Shown here: positions 7,962 to 16,524 of the stretch, one piece after another
How the letters are laid out: each line of letters begins with the position of its first letter
Position numbering within the stretch: position 1 is the first letter of the stretch
Notes under the pieces: generated by a model
The model's input: only the letters and a program-made list of their open reading frames with translations
Database searches by the model: none
What the model was told of the DNA's origin: nothing
Made by a program: the position numbers and the translations under genes
From: an uncultured Poribacteria bacterium
GTDB lineage: Bacteria > Poribacteria > WGA-4E > WGA-3G
Assembly (NCBI GenBank): GCA_951812525.1
Contig: OX638316.1
Coordinates: forward strand, 4,334,506-4,398,505
DNA: 64,000 nucleotides
Direction of reading: 5' to 3'

Positions 7962-8540
7962 ATGAGGTTTATGATCTGTTTATTTTCATGCTTTACTATA
8001 ATACTTACAGTTGTCGGGTGTGGCACGGATATCAAGCCCTCGGCTTTTGTGAATGTACTCAGTGACCCAGGTGATATAGACGAACTTTCTACCTGTCTTT
8101 CTGAAGAGCCTACCATTGACGATAAGACCGTTGCGATCACACTTGATAAACAGTGCCTCGTCGATTTTTCCAATCAGGACCAAACCGATCCGAGCCTCGC
8201 TCCATCCTTTGCAGAAATCGTTGCGAACCCTGAAGCGTATATGGATAAACTGCTCACCTTTGAAGCGATTCCGAAAAAAGTTGATTTAAATAGAAATGTG
8301 GAATTGTATACCAACGATATTGATCTGAGGTTTTACATTCATACGCATGGAGCGCAGCTTTACAGGTTAGATGAAGAAGGCGAGGAGGTTCCGATTGAAC
8401 CTAATGAGGTATATCGGTTCAAATGTCGTATATACAATTTGTACAAACACATTGACAGAGGACGCGCGTGGACAGTTGACGCAGAATTCATCGTTTCCAC
8501 GAGCAAAAAGATTATCCATCTACCGGAGTTGGTGAAGTAA
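7962..8540 (+). CDS. Hypothetical lipoprotein
   Basis: A 192-residue protein with a lipoprotein signal peptide and a TVVGCG lipobox (Cys about residue 20). Two further cysteines near 47 and 67 may form a disulfide. The C-terminal half (PSFAEIVANPEAYMDK, then beta-rich) resembles small OB-like domains in which one segment announces a strand barrel, but I cannot assign a family. AAAGGAG precedes the ATG. It sits between integrase heads C and D in the same orientation, as a single-gene cargo. Confidence 0.75.
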   Translation: MRFMICLFSCFTIILTVVGCGTDIKPSAFVNVLSDPGDIDELSTCLSEEPTIDDKTVAITLDKQCLVDFSNQDQTDPSLAPSFAEIVANPEAYMDKLLTFEAIPKKVDLNRNVELYTNDIDLRFYIHTHGAQLYRLDEEGEEVPIEPNEVYRFKCRIYNLYKHIDRGRAWTVDAEFIVSTSKKIIHLPELVK

Positions 8541-8557
8541 AGCGAAAGGATTGCCGC

Positions 8558-9217
8558 ATGAAAGGCACAAGACCCCTCGATAACAATGAAATCCGACTTG
8601 TTTCGGCTTACTTCTCTGGTAAGTTTGAAGTCCGCAATCGCGCACTATTCCTGTTAGGTGTTTCCACTGGCGGACGCATCAGTGAGTTGCTATCGCTCCG
8701 CATCGGTGATGTCTACCAGAACGAGAAGCCGGTAACCGATTTACTTTTCGACAAATCCATTGTCAAGGGTGGTGAGGTATCAAGAGCCGTGCCGGTGAAT
8801 GTAGACGGCAGACGTGCAATTGACGACTTGGTGAGTTGGCATCGTGAGGCGTACCAGAATACCGAGCCTGATCGTCCCTTGTTTCCTTCACGTCAGAAGT
8901 CCGGGAGAGTCGCGATGCATAGGCAAACTGCACACGATATACTCAAGACGGCTTTCACGGCTGCGGGTTTGAATGGCAAGTTGGCAACGCATAGCCTACT
9001 CAAATCCTTTGCGCAGCGGGTGTATGAGCAGAGCGGCGACACTGCAAGAATAATAGGAGTTAGTATATATGTGGATAAAGAGCAATACCACATGGATAAA
9101 TATAAATCATATAACTCACTTTTCTATACAACAGGATTTTGGACCTTTGAGGAGAGGGTTATACGACGTGTATGCTCATCTAAGTATTGGAATCACAAAA
9201 CTATCACCAGATTTTAG
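8558..9217 (+). pseudogene. Integrase head D: most of a tyrosine recombinase, missing HxxR arginine and tyrosine
   Basis: The longest copy, matching a catalytic-domain-only tyrosine recombinase (no N-terminal core-binding domain) for about 165 residues, to about 9052. It shows Arg40 in TGGRISELLSLR, a beta-hairpin lysine near 70, and His145 in ATHSLLKSF; the arginine expected three residues on is a leucine. The active tyrosine segment is gone, and the frame runs on through the next gene in a wrong phase. It cannot catalyse recombination. The start has AAAGGA upstream. It is the only copy from which the ancestral enzyme can be recognised. Confidence 0.85.
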
Positions 9218-9400
9218 GCGTATGGCGGAAATCCACCGACCCCATACGAGACAGCATACGAAATACCTGTATTTAGTGGAACAAAAGATGAATGCGAAAC
9301 TTACGTCACAGAAAAAACCGTCGTACAACAAGGCTACCATTGGTTGTCTCACTTAGGGGCTGGATTATTAGGTGGCTTGCTTACACTCCTATTTACGTGA
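9069..9400 (+). pseudogene. Frameshifted gene for a small membrane-anchored protein
   Basis: ATG at 9069 has AGGAG at 9055-9059. The first frame encodes MWIKSNTTWININHITHF and goes on to SPDFR near 9215. The sequence then continues sensibly only in the frame two bases over, from AYGGNPPTPYETAYEIPVF to a glycine-rich membrane helix (LSHLGAGLLGGLLTLLF), with stop at 9398-9400. Together they give a plausible ~110-residue protein, so one frameshift near 9215-9220 has broken it, or there is a sequencing error. It is the cargo after head D. Confidence 0.6.
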
Positions 9401-9621
9401 TATACCAAAAATTGAATAGACCGTACAATAATCTTTTCCACAATCGCTTATAATGCCTGTCCAAAGACCTGTCCAGTGTCTTAAACCCCCTAATATCACG
9501 TATTTCTGGTATTGTCAAAAATTTGTTAGACTTTACCAAATTGGGCAAGAAATATGATGATGCTTGTGTGTCGAAAACAAAGGGTGCTAAGTACCAAGTA
9601 ACGACACACAAGCCAAGTTAG

Positions 9622-9680
9622 ACCACAGAACACCTTTTTCGAGAGCGTTCTATGGGCATTTCATAAGCCTTTTTTGTCGG
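9622..9680 (+). repeat. Right copy of the ~60-bp direct repeat
   Basis: Starts ACCACAGAACACCTTTTTCG and aligns with 2847-2904 in the same orientation. Like the left copy it ends in a short GC hairpin (GGC..GCC) followed by six T. It is a candidate boundary of the island, or simply a second copy of a terminator-containing repeat. Confidence 0.65.
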
Positions 9681-9705
9681 AATTCTTAACTCTATGTTAA
9701 GAATT
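9681..9705. repeat. Perfect 10-bp inverted repeat
   Basis: AATTCTTAAC, five-base loop TCTAT, GTTAAGAATT. It lies directly after the right direct-repeat copy. There is no T-run, so it is more likely a protein-binding or recombination site, or a decayed element end, than a terminator. Confidence 0.6.
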
Positions 9706-10077
9706 GGTGGGTTTTGGTAGGATTGGCTCAAATTGTCGAGGTGTGGAAGTGCTATAACCCCAGTGGCTATAAGGGTTGGATTTTTGAATTTAACGTTATA
9801 ATGCTTCGTCAAGTTCAGAAGCCTATACCACCACTGGATTAGATTGACAAACGAGACATTTTGTCAGGGTCATTATTTCGTATGTAGCCAAATTTTAAAA
9901 TCTCGCTTACAAACCGGGACGGACAGAGGTGTTTCGCTTTCGATCACGATCTAACTGAAAAACCCCTTGATTTTTTCTTGATATATTCGATGAAAACATG
10001 CTCTGATAGCGTTATATAAATAAATAATTCGAGTTATACAACTCTATTTGCTTTCAAAAAGGGAAGGATACATCTGA

Positions 10078-10350
10078 ATGCAAAGCAACACCGCTATCGT
10101 TAATGCCGAACCTAACGCTGCACCGTTACAACTCCCCGAAGAAACTGAAACCCTCATCAAAGCCTCCATCGCTGAAAAAACGCTAAAGGCATATCAACGC
10201 GCACTCCATAACTTAACAGCGTGGCTATCCGATCGAACCCTCTCCGATGCCCTGTTAGCCAATTACATCACCGCCTTACACGAGGACGGCAAATCCCCAG
10301 CAACCATCGTCGATATGCAAGTCGCTGAGCGAATGATTCCGGAGAACTGA
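10078..10350 (+). pseudogene. Truncated tyrosine recombinase, core-binding domain only
   Basis: A 90-residue frame that looks like the N-terminal SAM-like core-binding domain of a phage-type tyrosine recombinase (AEKTLKAYQRALHNLTAWL, then LANYITALHEDGKSPATI). It stops after 80 recognisable residues, before any catalytic domain. It is a different recombinase type from the heads at 4881-8558, which lack this domain. AAAGGGAAGG lies upstream. It marks the right edge of the accessory region, next to the 3' end of the PBP1A gene. From 10351 to 10541 I see no gene. Confidence 0.75.
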
Positions 10351-10541
10351 ATGACCCTGAGGGAAGGACGACTGACGAGGTCGGGATACCTCGCCTACAG
10401 AGTTGGAGGTAGGAAACAACCGAATGGGCTGCAGAATGTGTTAGATGCAAAAGCATTTATAGTAGACATCAGAATTATTTGGACACTATCAATGTCACCC
10501 AATTCCCTATACCCGTCTTATCAAGGGATTGCGAGATCTAG

Positions 10542-13013
10542 CTATCTATGTAAATTACAGAGAACTTTCGGTTCCTGTCCTTCAATAAACGGTTCAGTGC
10601 TAATGTTTTCCTTGGGACAGCTCGCCCTTTTCAGCCGTCCACTTTTCTTATCTATATCCTTGAAGATAATGCCCTCAGGCACCGGAAACTCCCTATGGGG
10701 TCCTCGCGCTGCATCAATTACGAATTCCGCCCAGATGGGCAGTGCTGCCTTAGCACCTTCCTGATTGTAGTTCCGACGACTCGACCGATTTTTATCAAAC
10801 CCGACCCAAACACCGACGACCAGATCGGCAGTATAGCCGACGAACCATGCATCCACATTTTCATTGGTCGTTCCGGTTTTACCTGCTGCGGTCCGGGTAA
10901 GTCCCATGCGTTTTGCGCGCCTACCGGTTCCATTTTCAATCACATTCTGTAAGCACGATGTAATCTGGTACGCTATCTTTTCATCCAACACACGTGTGCG
11001 GTCAACCTGATGGTCTTCAGATGGGTAAATTACGGTCCCGGTTGTGTCAAGGATATACTGAATATGCGCTGGTTTCGTCCGAATGCCACCGTTTGCGAAG
11101 ATTGCATACGCAGAGGTCAATTCAAGCACGGTCATGCCAGAGGCACCTAAAGAGAGCGCAGGTTTTGGGTCCATGGGACTCTTGACCCCCATGCGCTTCG
11201 TTAAATCGACGACGCGATTTATACCCTCCCATATACCGTTATCCGCTACCGGTGTCTCCAGCATTACTTTCGCTGTAGGTACGTTAATGGATCTTGTGAG
11301 TACCTCGCGCATATTAACGCGCCCTCTAAACATTTTACTATAGTTCCGGGGATACCACTTCGGCTGCCCAGGGAAAGGGAGAATGCCCCATCTCTCATCA
11401 ACGATAACTGTTGCAGGTGTTAAGATTGACGGCTCTTCTAACAGAGAAGCGAAAACAATCGGCTTAAAAGCAGAACCGGGCTGTCGCCTCGCATCCCCAA
11501 TGGCGCGATTGTAGAAATTAATTTTCGTCTCCGTGATATTGTAATCGCGCCCACCTACCATCGCTTTAACATGTCCCGTCTTCGGCTCATAGGCAATAAG
11601 AGCGGCTTGCAGATAACTATCAATCGGATCGATGCCGTGTGGATTCCGTTTATTGGCATCATAATCGGGTAGACGACGATTGTATGTCTTATCCATGAGG
11701 CGGAGATGCTCGGCGACTGCCTTTTCAGCGACGGCTTGCATAGACATGTCTATTGTTGTGTAAACTTTTAAGCCGCCACTATACAACTTCTCTTTAAGCT
11801 CGGGCAGTCGAACGAGCTCCTCACGGATATATTCCAGGAAATGTCCTGCTTCTTTTGCGGTAACCCTTGTCCGGTTGTCATGAAGTTTCTGCGGAAGGAG
11901 TGGGGCACTCCGACTTACAAGCCATTCAGATGCTGGTATGTATTCCTCTGCCAACATCCTATCTAAAACAATATCGCGCCGACTCCTGGCATTATCGGGA
12001 TTGGAGAAAGGCGAGAAAGCGAAGGGACCTTTTGGGAGGGCTGCGAGCAAAGCACATTCGTGGTAGTCGAGTTCGGATACCTGCTTCCCAAAATATCCGA
12101 GTGCGGCTTGCTGGACACCGTGCAAGGTTTTTCCGCCATACCTGGATCTACCTAAGTCCACATGATTCAGATAACGCTCCAAGATTTCATCTTTAGAAAA
12201 AACCTTCTCAATTCTCACTGCGAGGAGTATCTCTCTCGCCTTACGACCCACGTCTCTCACGGATCTCTGATCAAACAGGTAAATATTTCGCGCTAACTGC
12301 TGTGTTAGTGTACTTGTTCCAGCCAATCGGCTGCCGTTTATGACGGTATTTTTCACTGCTCCGGCAAGGCGTATGATGTCTATTCCCCAGTGGTTGGAAA
12401 AACGGTGATCCTCAATGGCAATGAATGCGCCTGTCAATTTTGTAGGCATTTGGAGCAGTGGAATCAAACGACGCGTGGAGCCTTCACTATCGGCAAAGTC
12501 GGCTATCTTCTCTGGTTCAAGGTAAAAATTCTGGCGGACGGCACCATCTTCACCCTGAATGGCTGCGATTCTTCCGTCTCTAACTGAAATTTGAACATGA
12601 CCTGCCTCGATATCAAGGTACGGATATTCAAAGTCCCGCAGATGGATACGTACGGTGCGATTTCCCTTGTCATCCAATGTTTCAGCGTACTCTCCGGGTT
12701 CGCTTAATCTCGGAATGATTTCGGCGACCTGCTTATACTTCAAGCGCTTCAATTTATCGCGTAGAAATTCGATTTTATCCGATTTTTGTACTTCGCAGAC
12801 CGAGGAATAAACTTCCAGATGTTGCCGCCACGTCTCAGTGTCTACGCTATATTCAAGCCGATTAAGATCAATGTCACGAACGTCTTCCCAGCACGCAAGG
12901 AGGATGCCACTAGCGAACCCAATACCAGCAAAAATCGCTATAAATACAAGAATACTTACCACCCAAAACAGGCTTAGGACTGCTTGAAAACAGTGGTATA
13001 AGAATCGAAGCAT
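10542..13013 (-). CDS. mrcA: Bifunctional penicillin-binding protein 1A
   Basis: An 823-residue class A penicillin-binding protein that polymerises and cross-links peptidoglycan at the outer face of the inner membrane. An N-terminal membrane helix spans about residues 11-35. The GT51 glycosyltransferase domain carries EDHRFSNHWG and GTSTLTQQLARN. The transpeptidase domain has the serine motif PGSAFKP (Ser514, Lys517), RSINVPTA and KTGTT (Lys712). Length and motif order match the family. GGAGGTG precedes the start on the minus strand. It ends about 190 bp from the recombinase fragment. Class A assignment is secure; the mrcA/ponA name is by family only. Confidence 0.95.
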   Translation of the reverse strand: MLRFLYHCFQAVLSLFWVVSILVFIAIFAGIGFASGILLACWEDVRDIDLNRLEYSVDTETWRQHLEVYSSVCEVQKSDKIEFLRDKLKRLKYKQVAEIIPRLSEPGEYAETLDDKGNRTVRIHLRDFEYPYLDIEAGHVQISVRDGRIAAIQGEDGAVRQNFYLEPEKIADFADSEGSTRRLIPLLQMPTKLTGAFIAIEDHRFSNHWGIDIIRLAGAVKNTVINGSRLAGTSTLTQQLARNIYLFDQRSVRDVGRKAREILLAVRIEKVFSKDEILERYLNHVDLGRSRYGGKTLHGVQQAALGYFGKQVSELDYHECALLAALPKGPFAFSPFSNPDNARSRRDIVLDRMLAEEYIPASEWLVSRSAPLLPQKLHDNRTRVTAKEAGHFLEYIREELVRLPELKEKLYSGGLKVYTTIDMSMQAVAEKAVAEHLRLMDKTYNRRLPDYDANKRNPHGIDPIDSYLQAALIAYEPKTGHVKAMVGGRDYNITETKINFYNRAIGDARRQPGSAFKPIVFASLLEEPSILTPATVIVDERWGILPFPGQPKWYPRNYSKMFRGRVNMREVLTRSINVPTAKVMLETPVADNGIWEGINRVVDLTKRMGVKSPMDPKPALSLGASGMTVLELTSAYAIFANGGIRTKPAHIQYILDTTGTVIYPSEDHQVDRTRVLDEKIAYQITSCLQNVIENGTGRRAKRMGLTRTAAGKTGTTNENVDAWFVGYTADLVVGVWVGFDKNRSSRRNYNQEGAKAALPIWAEFVIDAARGPHREFPVPEGIIFKDIDKKSGRLKRASCPKENISTEPFIEGQEPKVLCNLHR

Positions 13014-13072
13014 TATGTTTTTTCACCTCCACGGTGATGGTCAATAGCGAAACTGAATCTACGGATGCATAT

Positions 13073-13768
13073 TTATGGTGTTCTATCTACACTGGTTTTT
13101 CGCACTCGCTTAATTGTACAGCCTATTGCTCTTGTCTTTTTGGATGCTTTAGGAATATCTTTTCCAGCAATAACCAAATCTAAAGCGTTTTGGAGATAGT
13201 GCTTTGTAGGTGCTTTCGGGCTGTTGTCAATTGCTCCGGCGTAGCGAAGCAGGTGTTCTTCATCAAGCAGAAATACCTCTGGCGTTCTTCTTGCGCCAAA
13301 ATAATCCGCAATGTTATTTTCTGGATCTTTTAGTACAGGAAACTCAAAACCGTGCTTCTCGGTGTACGCCGTAATCTCGCCAATGTTCTCTTGTTTGTTT
13401 GAATTGATACCGATAAATTGCACATTTTTTTCGTTATAAGTCTTCACTAAAGTGAGAATGCGTTCTACATAGTCTGTCGCTATCGGGCACTGCGTGGCAA
13501 GAAACAAGACGACAATGGCGGACTTCTCCTCACTCAATTCATACAAAGTATGAGACGTGCCAGCGGCATCCTTGAGCGTAAAGTCCTTGACGACAGCATC
13601 AAGCTCCACTTTTTCTGTCTGCTTTTGTGCAAACCCTGAACTCACAACACCGACAAACAAAGTGATTATAGCACATACACGATAGAAAGCAGTAAACGTC
13701 GATGGACACTTCTCAACGGTAAGATGGCTATAAATAAAATAAGATAAAAAAAAAGTTCGACTTCGCAT
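13073..13768 (-). CDS. Secreted thioredoxin-fold redoxin (AhpC/TlpA-like)
   Basis: A 231-residue exported protein. A hydrophobic segment around residues 30-48 ends in SGFAQ, a likely signal-peptidase site, although the region before it is unusually long. The mature part is a thioredoxin fold: VKDFTLKDAAG, then FLATQCPIATDYVERI with a single conserved cysteine where TlpA has CxxC, and a GARRTPEVFLLDE cis-proline segment. One cysteine suggests a peroxiredoxin-like or redox-inactive role. AAGGGA lies upstream of the ATG. It is 59 bp upstream of the PBP1A gene on the same strand and may share its transcript. Confidence 0.8.
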   Translation of the reverse strand: MRSRTFFLSYFIYSHLTVEKCPSTFTAFYRVCAIITLFVGVVSSGFAQKQTEKVELDAVVKDFTLKDAAGTSHTLYELSEEKSAIVVLFLATQCPIATDYVERILTLVKTYNEKNVQFIGINSNKQENIGEITAYTEKHGFEFPVLKDPENNIADYFGARRTPEVFLLDEEHLLRYAGAIDNSPKAPTKHYLQNALDLVIAGKDIPKASKKTRAIGCTIKRVRKTSVDRTP

Positions 13769-13876
13769 TTTTAAATTTTTCCCTTAATTAAGACGTTAAC
13801 AGCACCATTCGGTTTCAATTTTGTGGAAACCGAACAGGATATATTGACGTAAGTATCACTACAGTTTATTTTTTTG

Positions 13877-13905
13877 TTGCGTTCTTAACCTGCATATAGT
13901 ATAAT
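13877..13905 (+). promoter_or_regulatory. Sigma70-type promoter of lexA
   Basis: -35 TTGCGT (13877-13882), 17-bp spacer, -10 TATAAT (13900-13905), about 40 bp upstream of the lexA start. I could not identify a clear SOS box overlapping it. Confidence 0.65.
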
Positions 13906-13944
13906 ATACATATATAAACTAATGCGTATTATGAGAGGTTACCC

Positions 13945-14610
13945 ATGGCAAAGAACCTGACGAATAGGCAGCGCGAGATTTTTAATTACATCCAGAGGTG
14001 TATTAAAAATGGTTATCCGCCAACGATTCGCGAAATTGGCAGTCAATTCGGTTTCTCTGAAAAGGCGGCACACGACCATCTCAACGCGCTTGAAAAGAAA
14101 AAGTATATCGAACGGGCAGAGGGAAAACCGCGCGCGATTTCCATTTTGAAGGAAGCACAACCGAAGATTGCCACCAGTAAATGGCTTGAAGACCAAAGTG
14201 CGAATCCGGTTCTGATTGAAGCAGAGCGGGATATCATAGAAATTCCGATCTTTGGACGTGTAGCAGCGGGAACTCCGCTCCTCGCATCACAGAATATTGA
14301 AGGTACGCTTCCTATCCCAACCCGCATGGTACATAACTACGAATGCTTCGCCCTACGAATTATCGGCTCCAGCATGATCGGGGTCGGTATCTTAGAAGGT
14401 GATTATGTCCTTGTTAAAAGACAATCAGATGCTGATCCGGGCGATATTGTTGTCGCTTTGGTTGAAGATGAAGCGACTGTGAAACGCTTCTTTATTGAAG
14501 GCGACCAAATCCGTTTGCAACCAGAAAACCCCGCCATTGAACCGAGCATTTTTAACGTTGGTGAGGTGACAATACTCGGCAAAGTTATTGGTCTCCACCG
14601 CGAAATGTAA
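13945..14610 (+). CDS. lexA: LexA SOS repressor
   Basis: A 221-residue repressor of the DNA-damage response. Residues 1-65 form the winged helix-turn-helix (PPTIREIGSQFGFSEKAAHDHL). The self-cleavage site is Ala108-Gly109 in RVAAGTP, and the catalytic dyad is Ser143 (GSSM) and Lys180 (ATVKRF). Everything needed for RecA-stimulated autocleavage is present. It starts at ATG 13945 after GAGAGG, has its own promoter and a terminator at 14642. The recognition helix differs from the E. coli type, so its operator cannot be assumed to be the Gram-negative SOS box. Confidence 0.95.
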   Translation: MAKNLTNRQREIFNYIQRCIKNGYPPTIREIGSQFGFSEKAAHDHLNALEKKKYIERAEGKPRAISILKEAQPKIATSKWLEDQSANPVLIEAERDIIEIPIFGRVAAGTPLLASQNIEGTLPIPTRMVHNYECFALRIIGSSMIGVGILEGDYVLVKRQSDADPGDIVVALVEDEATVKRFFIEGDQIRLQPENPAIEPSIFNVGEVTILGKVIGLHREM

Positions 14611-14641
14611 CGATAGATTTTTCGTTCTGTAGTTTCAATTG

Positions 14642-14678
14642 ATGGGCAGCAGAAAATGTCTGCCCATTTTCATTTTTT
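14642..14678 (+). terminator. Terminator of lexA
   Basis: ATGGGCAG (14642-14649), 10-nt loop, CTGCCCAT (14660-14667), then TTT, CA and six T. It lies 31 bp after lexA and runs into the last codons of the convergent HAD gene. Confidence 0.85.
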
Positions 14679-15425
14679 CGCTGAATCCAAAAAATCAGTT
14701 AATTCATGGAGATGTGAGAGCTGGACATCGACCATGGACGGATCTGGACACGTTTTTTTCTGATGACCGACCATCCACGCAGTCCACATACCTGCGTTTT
14801 TTCCACCGACCATATCGGCTGAGTAACTATCCCCAACGTAGATGGCTTGATTAGGTGACACATTCAATTGCGACAAAGCCGCCTTAAAAATACGTGCATC
14901 TGGCTTCGCTATACCGAAAACTGTGGAATCTATAATCGCCCCCAGCAGTGGTGAAAGCTTATATTCGTCACACCAGCCTTGCGTGTTCCCAAAGTTATTG
15001 CTAATTACGGCAAGCTGATAGGTGTCGTGAAGTGTTTCGAGCCACCGTCGATTTTTGTCAAGATGTTCGGCGGCACCTTGACAGAACCACTCGACATACG
15101 CATCTTTCATCTTCTCACTCAATCCCAAACGTTTGTAAATTCCTACGGCAATTGCATCGGCGGTCTCTCGCAACGAACAACGCGCTGCATGTTCAGAAGC
15201 GACCGCCCCGATTGGCAGCATTGAACCGTCCTGATAAGACCAATTATGAGAAGAATCTCCGAGGGCGAACTCTGTTACTGTCGCTCTATCTGCTTTGTCG
15301 AACGCCTGGCGTGTAATTTCTGGGCACCGTTCACGGATAAACTGATACGTTCGCTCCAACCAGTGGATGCCGTTTCCGTCTAAAGTTCCACCAAAATCAA
15401 ATATCAGTGCGCGGATATCTTTCAT
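14670..15425 (-). CDS. HAD-superfamily hydrolase (phosphatase-like)
   Basis: A 251-residue cytoplasmic HAD enzyme. Motif I is FDFGGTLD near residue 11, motif II is VISNNFG, motif III has the lysine in FGIAKPDARIF, and motif IV is YVGDSYSADMVGG. The motif I variant DFGGTLD keeps both aspartates. The helical cap between motifs I and II is the subclass I type. The substrate is unknown; members cleave phosphate from small metabolites. The start is 28 bp after the stop of the GT9 gene, so the two probably form one transcript. The last codons overlap the lexA terminator. Confidence 0.85.
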   Translation of the reverse strand: MKDIRALIFDFGGTLDGNGIHWLERTYQFIRERCPEITRQAFDKADRATVTEFALGDSSHNWSYQDGSMLPIGAVASEHAARCSLRETADAIAVGIYKRLGLSEKMKDAYVEWFCQGAAEHLDKNRRWLETLHDTYQLAVISNNFGNTQGWCDEYKLSPLLGAIIDSTVFGIAKPDARIFKAALSQLNVSPNQAIYVGDSYSADMVGGKNAGMWTAWMVGHQKKTCPDPSMVDVQLSHLHELTDFLDSAKK

Positions 15426-15453
15426 TCACTATCCTTTGTTTATCAAGATGATG

Positions 15454-16482
15454 TTAAGCAATACAAGCCTTCTGACGCAACCTACTCTCTAATACGCTCA
15501 CGACTTCAGTTGTGCCAATTTCCTTCATGCAAAGGTGCGGTGCATCCTGGCGATGACAGGTCTGCTTGTAACACGGACGACACGAGACAGGTTTTTCAAC
15601 AACGGTATGCCCAGTTCCGTAAGGTTGATGGCGTACTGGATTCGTTGGACCGAAGAGTGCAACTGTTGGCGTACCAACTGCTGCGGCAATGTGCATCGGA
15701 CCGCTATCACAGGTTAGGCAGACATCACATCTTTCCAACAACGCACCAAGCTGCAGAATATCTGTTTTTCCAACGAGATTAATAGCCGATAGCGAAGCAG
15801 GTAACGCTTTCGCAAGTCCTTGTTCTGTGGACGCACCGGTTAATACAATTCTGATTTCAGGTGCGAGATACGCAATTTGTTGGATAACATCAACAAAATT
15901 AGATACATCCCACCGCTTTGTCGTCCACGTTGTACCTAAATTGAGGGCGATAATTCGGTCATCGGGCAATATCCCCTCCGTTTGCAAGAGATTTTCAATA
16001 AACCGACGATCAGCATCTGTATGCCAAAACTCCAAAAAAGATGGAGCATTATCAATATTGAGCAGTTCCAGGACCCGCAGATACCGATGTACCTCATGTA
16101 TCTCTGTGTTGTCCTCACAAGATAGTGTTAGGAGCATCCCACGTCCACCGACCTTTGCTCCGACGCGTATCGGCACGCCTGCGAGGAAAGGTAGAAGCGC
16201 GTTTCGAAATGAGGTCGGATGCAATACAACGGCAATGTCAAACGCCTTATCGCGTATCTGACGGACCAGGCTACTAAACGATCGATAGCGTCCTTCTGTC
16301 TTGTTATCAACGAGGCAAGTGTCAACATAGGGATGCGTTTGCATTAAATCTGCCACGAGAGGACGCAATAACAGTGTTAGATCGGATTTAGGATACGTGC
16401 GTTTCAAGGCACGCAAGGCAGGTGTCAGCATCACCATATCGCCGATCCAACCCCCTGTTTGGCATACCAGAATGTTTTGCAT
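15454..16482 (-). CDS. Glycosyltransferase family 9 (heptosyltransferase-like)
   Basis: A 342-residue two-domain GT-B enzyme of the heptosyltransferase family. The N-terminus (LVCQTGGWIGDMVMLTPALRAL) is the acceptor-side signature, and TCDSGPMHIAAAVGTPTVALFGPTNP near residue 265 is the nucleotide-sugar binding segment. Family members add heptose or similar sugars to lipopolysaccharide core, which implies a Gram-negative-type envelope. The start codon region has been copied to 17561-17612 by the tandem duplication described there. Substrate specificity cannot be read; waaF-like is the nearest guess. Confidence 0.88.
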   Translation of the reverse strand: MQNILVCQTGGWIGDMVMLTPALRALKRTYPKSDLTLLLRPLVADLMQTHPYVDTCLVDNKTEGRYRSFSSLVRQIRDKAFDIAVVLHPTSFRNALLPFLAGVPIRVGAKVGGRGMLLTLSCEDNTEIHEVHRYLRVLELLNIDNAPSFLEFWHTDADRRFIENLLQTEGILPDDRIIALNLGTTWTTKRWDVSNFVDVIQQIAYLAPEIRIVLTGASTEQGLAKALPASLSAINLVGKTDILQLGALLERCDVCLTCDSGPMHIAAAVGTPTVALFGPTNPVRHQPYGTGHTVVEKPVSCRPCYKQTCHRQDAPHLCMKEIGTTEVVSVLESRLRQKACIA

Positions 16483-16524
16483 CGGAATACCTGCAAAAAA
16501 GCGACAGATAAGCTAAGCTGCTGC

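Larger units (their letters stand above)
9401..10077. other. Gene-free spacer with repeats
   Basis: No convincing gene lies in this 677-bp stretch. It holds the right copy of the 60-bp direct repeat (9622-9680), a perfect hairpin (9681-9705), a 10-bp inverted pair (TACGTGATAT at 9394-9403 with ATATCACGTA at 9493-9502) and AT-rich sequence up to the next integrase fragment. Confidence 0.6.

Noticed and set aside
4499-8557. Integron attC-like recombination sites between cargo genes
   Set aside because: The gaps before each integrase head are short and unlike each other; none shows the paired R and L boxes of attC.
9394-9502. A ~110-bp mini-element bounded by TACGTGATAT/ATATCACGTA
   Set aside because: One arm lies across the stop of the frameshifted gene and no target duplication was found; too little support.
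9393-9611. 72-codon minus-strand frame in the spacer
   Set aside because: No ribosome site, no recognisable domain, and it overlaps repeat sequence.
10351-12600. Plus-strand reading frames opposite the PBP1A gene
   Set aside because: They are shadows of a strongly supported 823-residue minus-strand gene.
13850-13944. SOS box (LexA operator) upstream of lexA
   Set aside because: I looked for CTG-type, GAAC-type and GTTC-type palindromes around the promoter and found none convincing.
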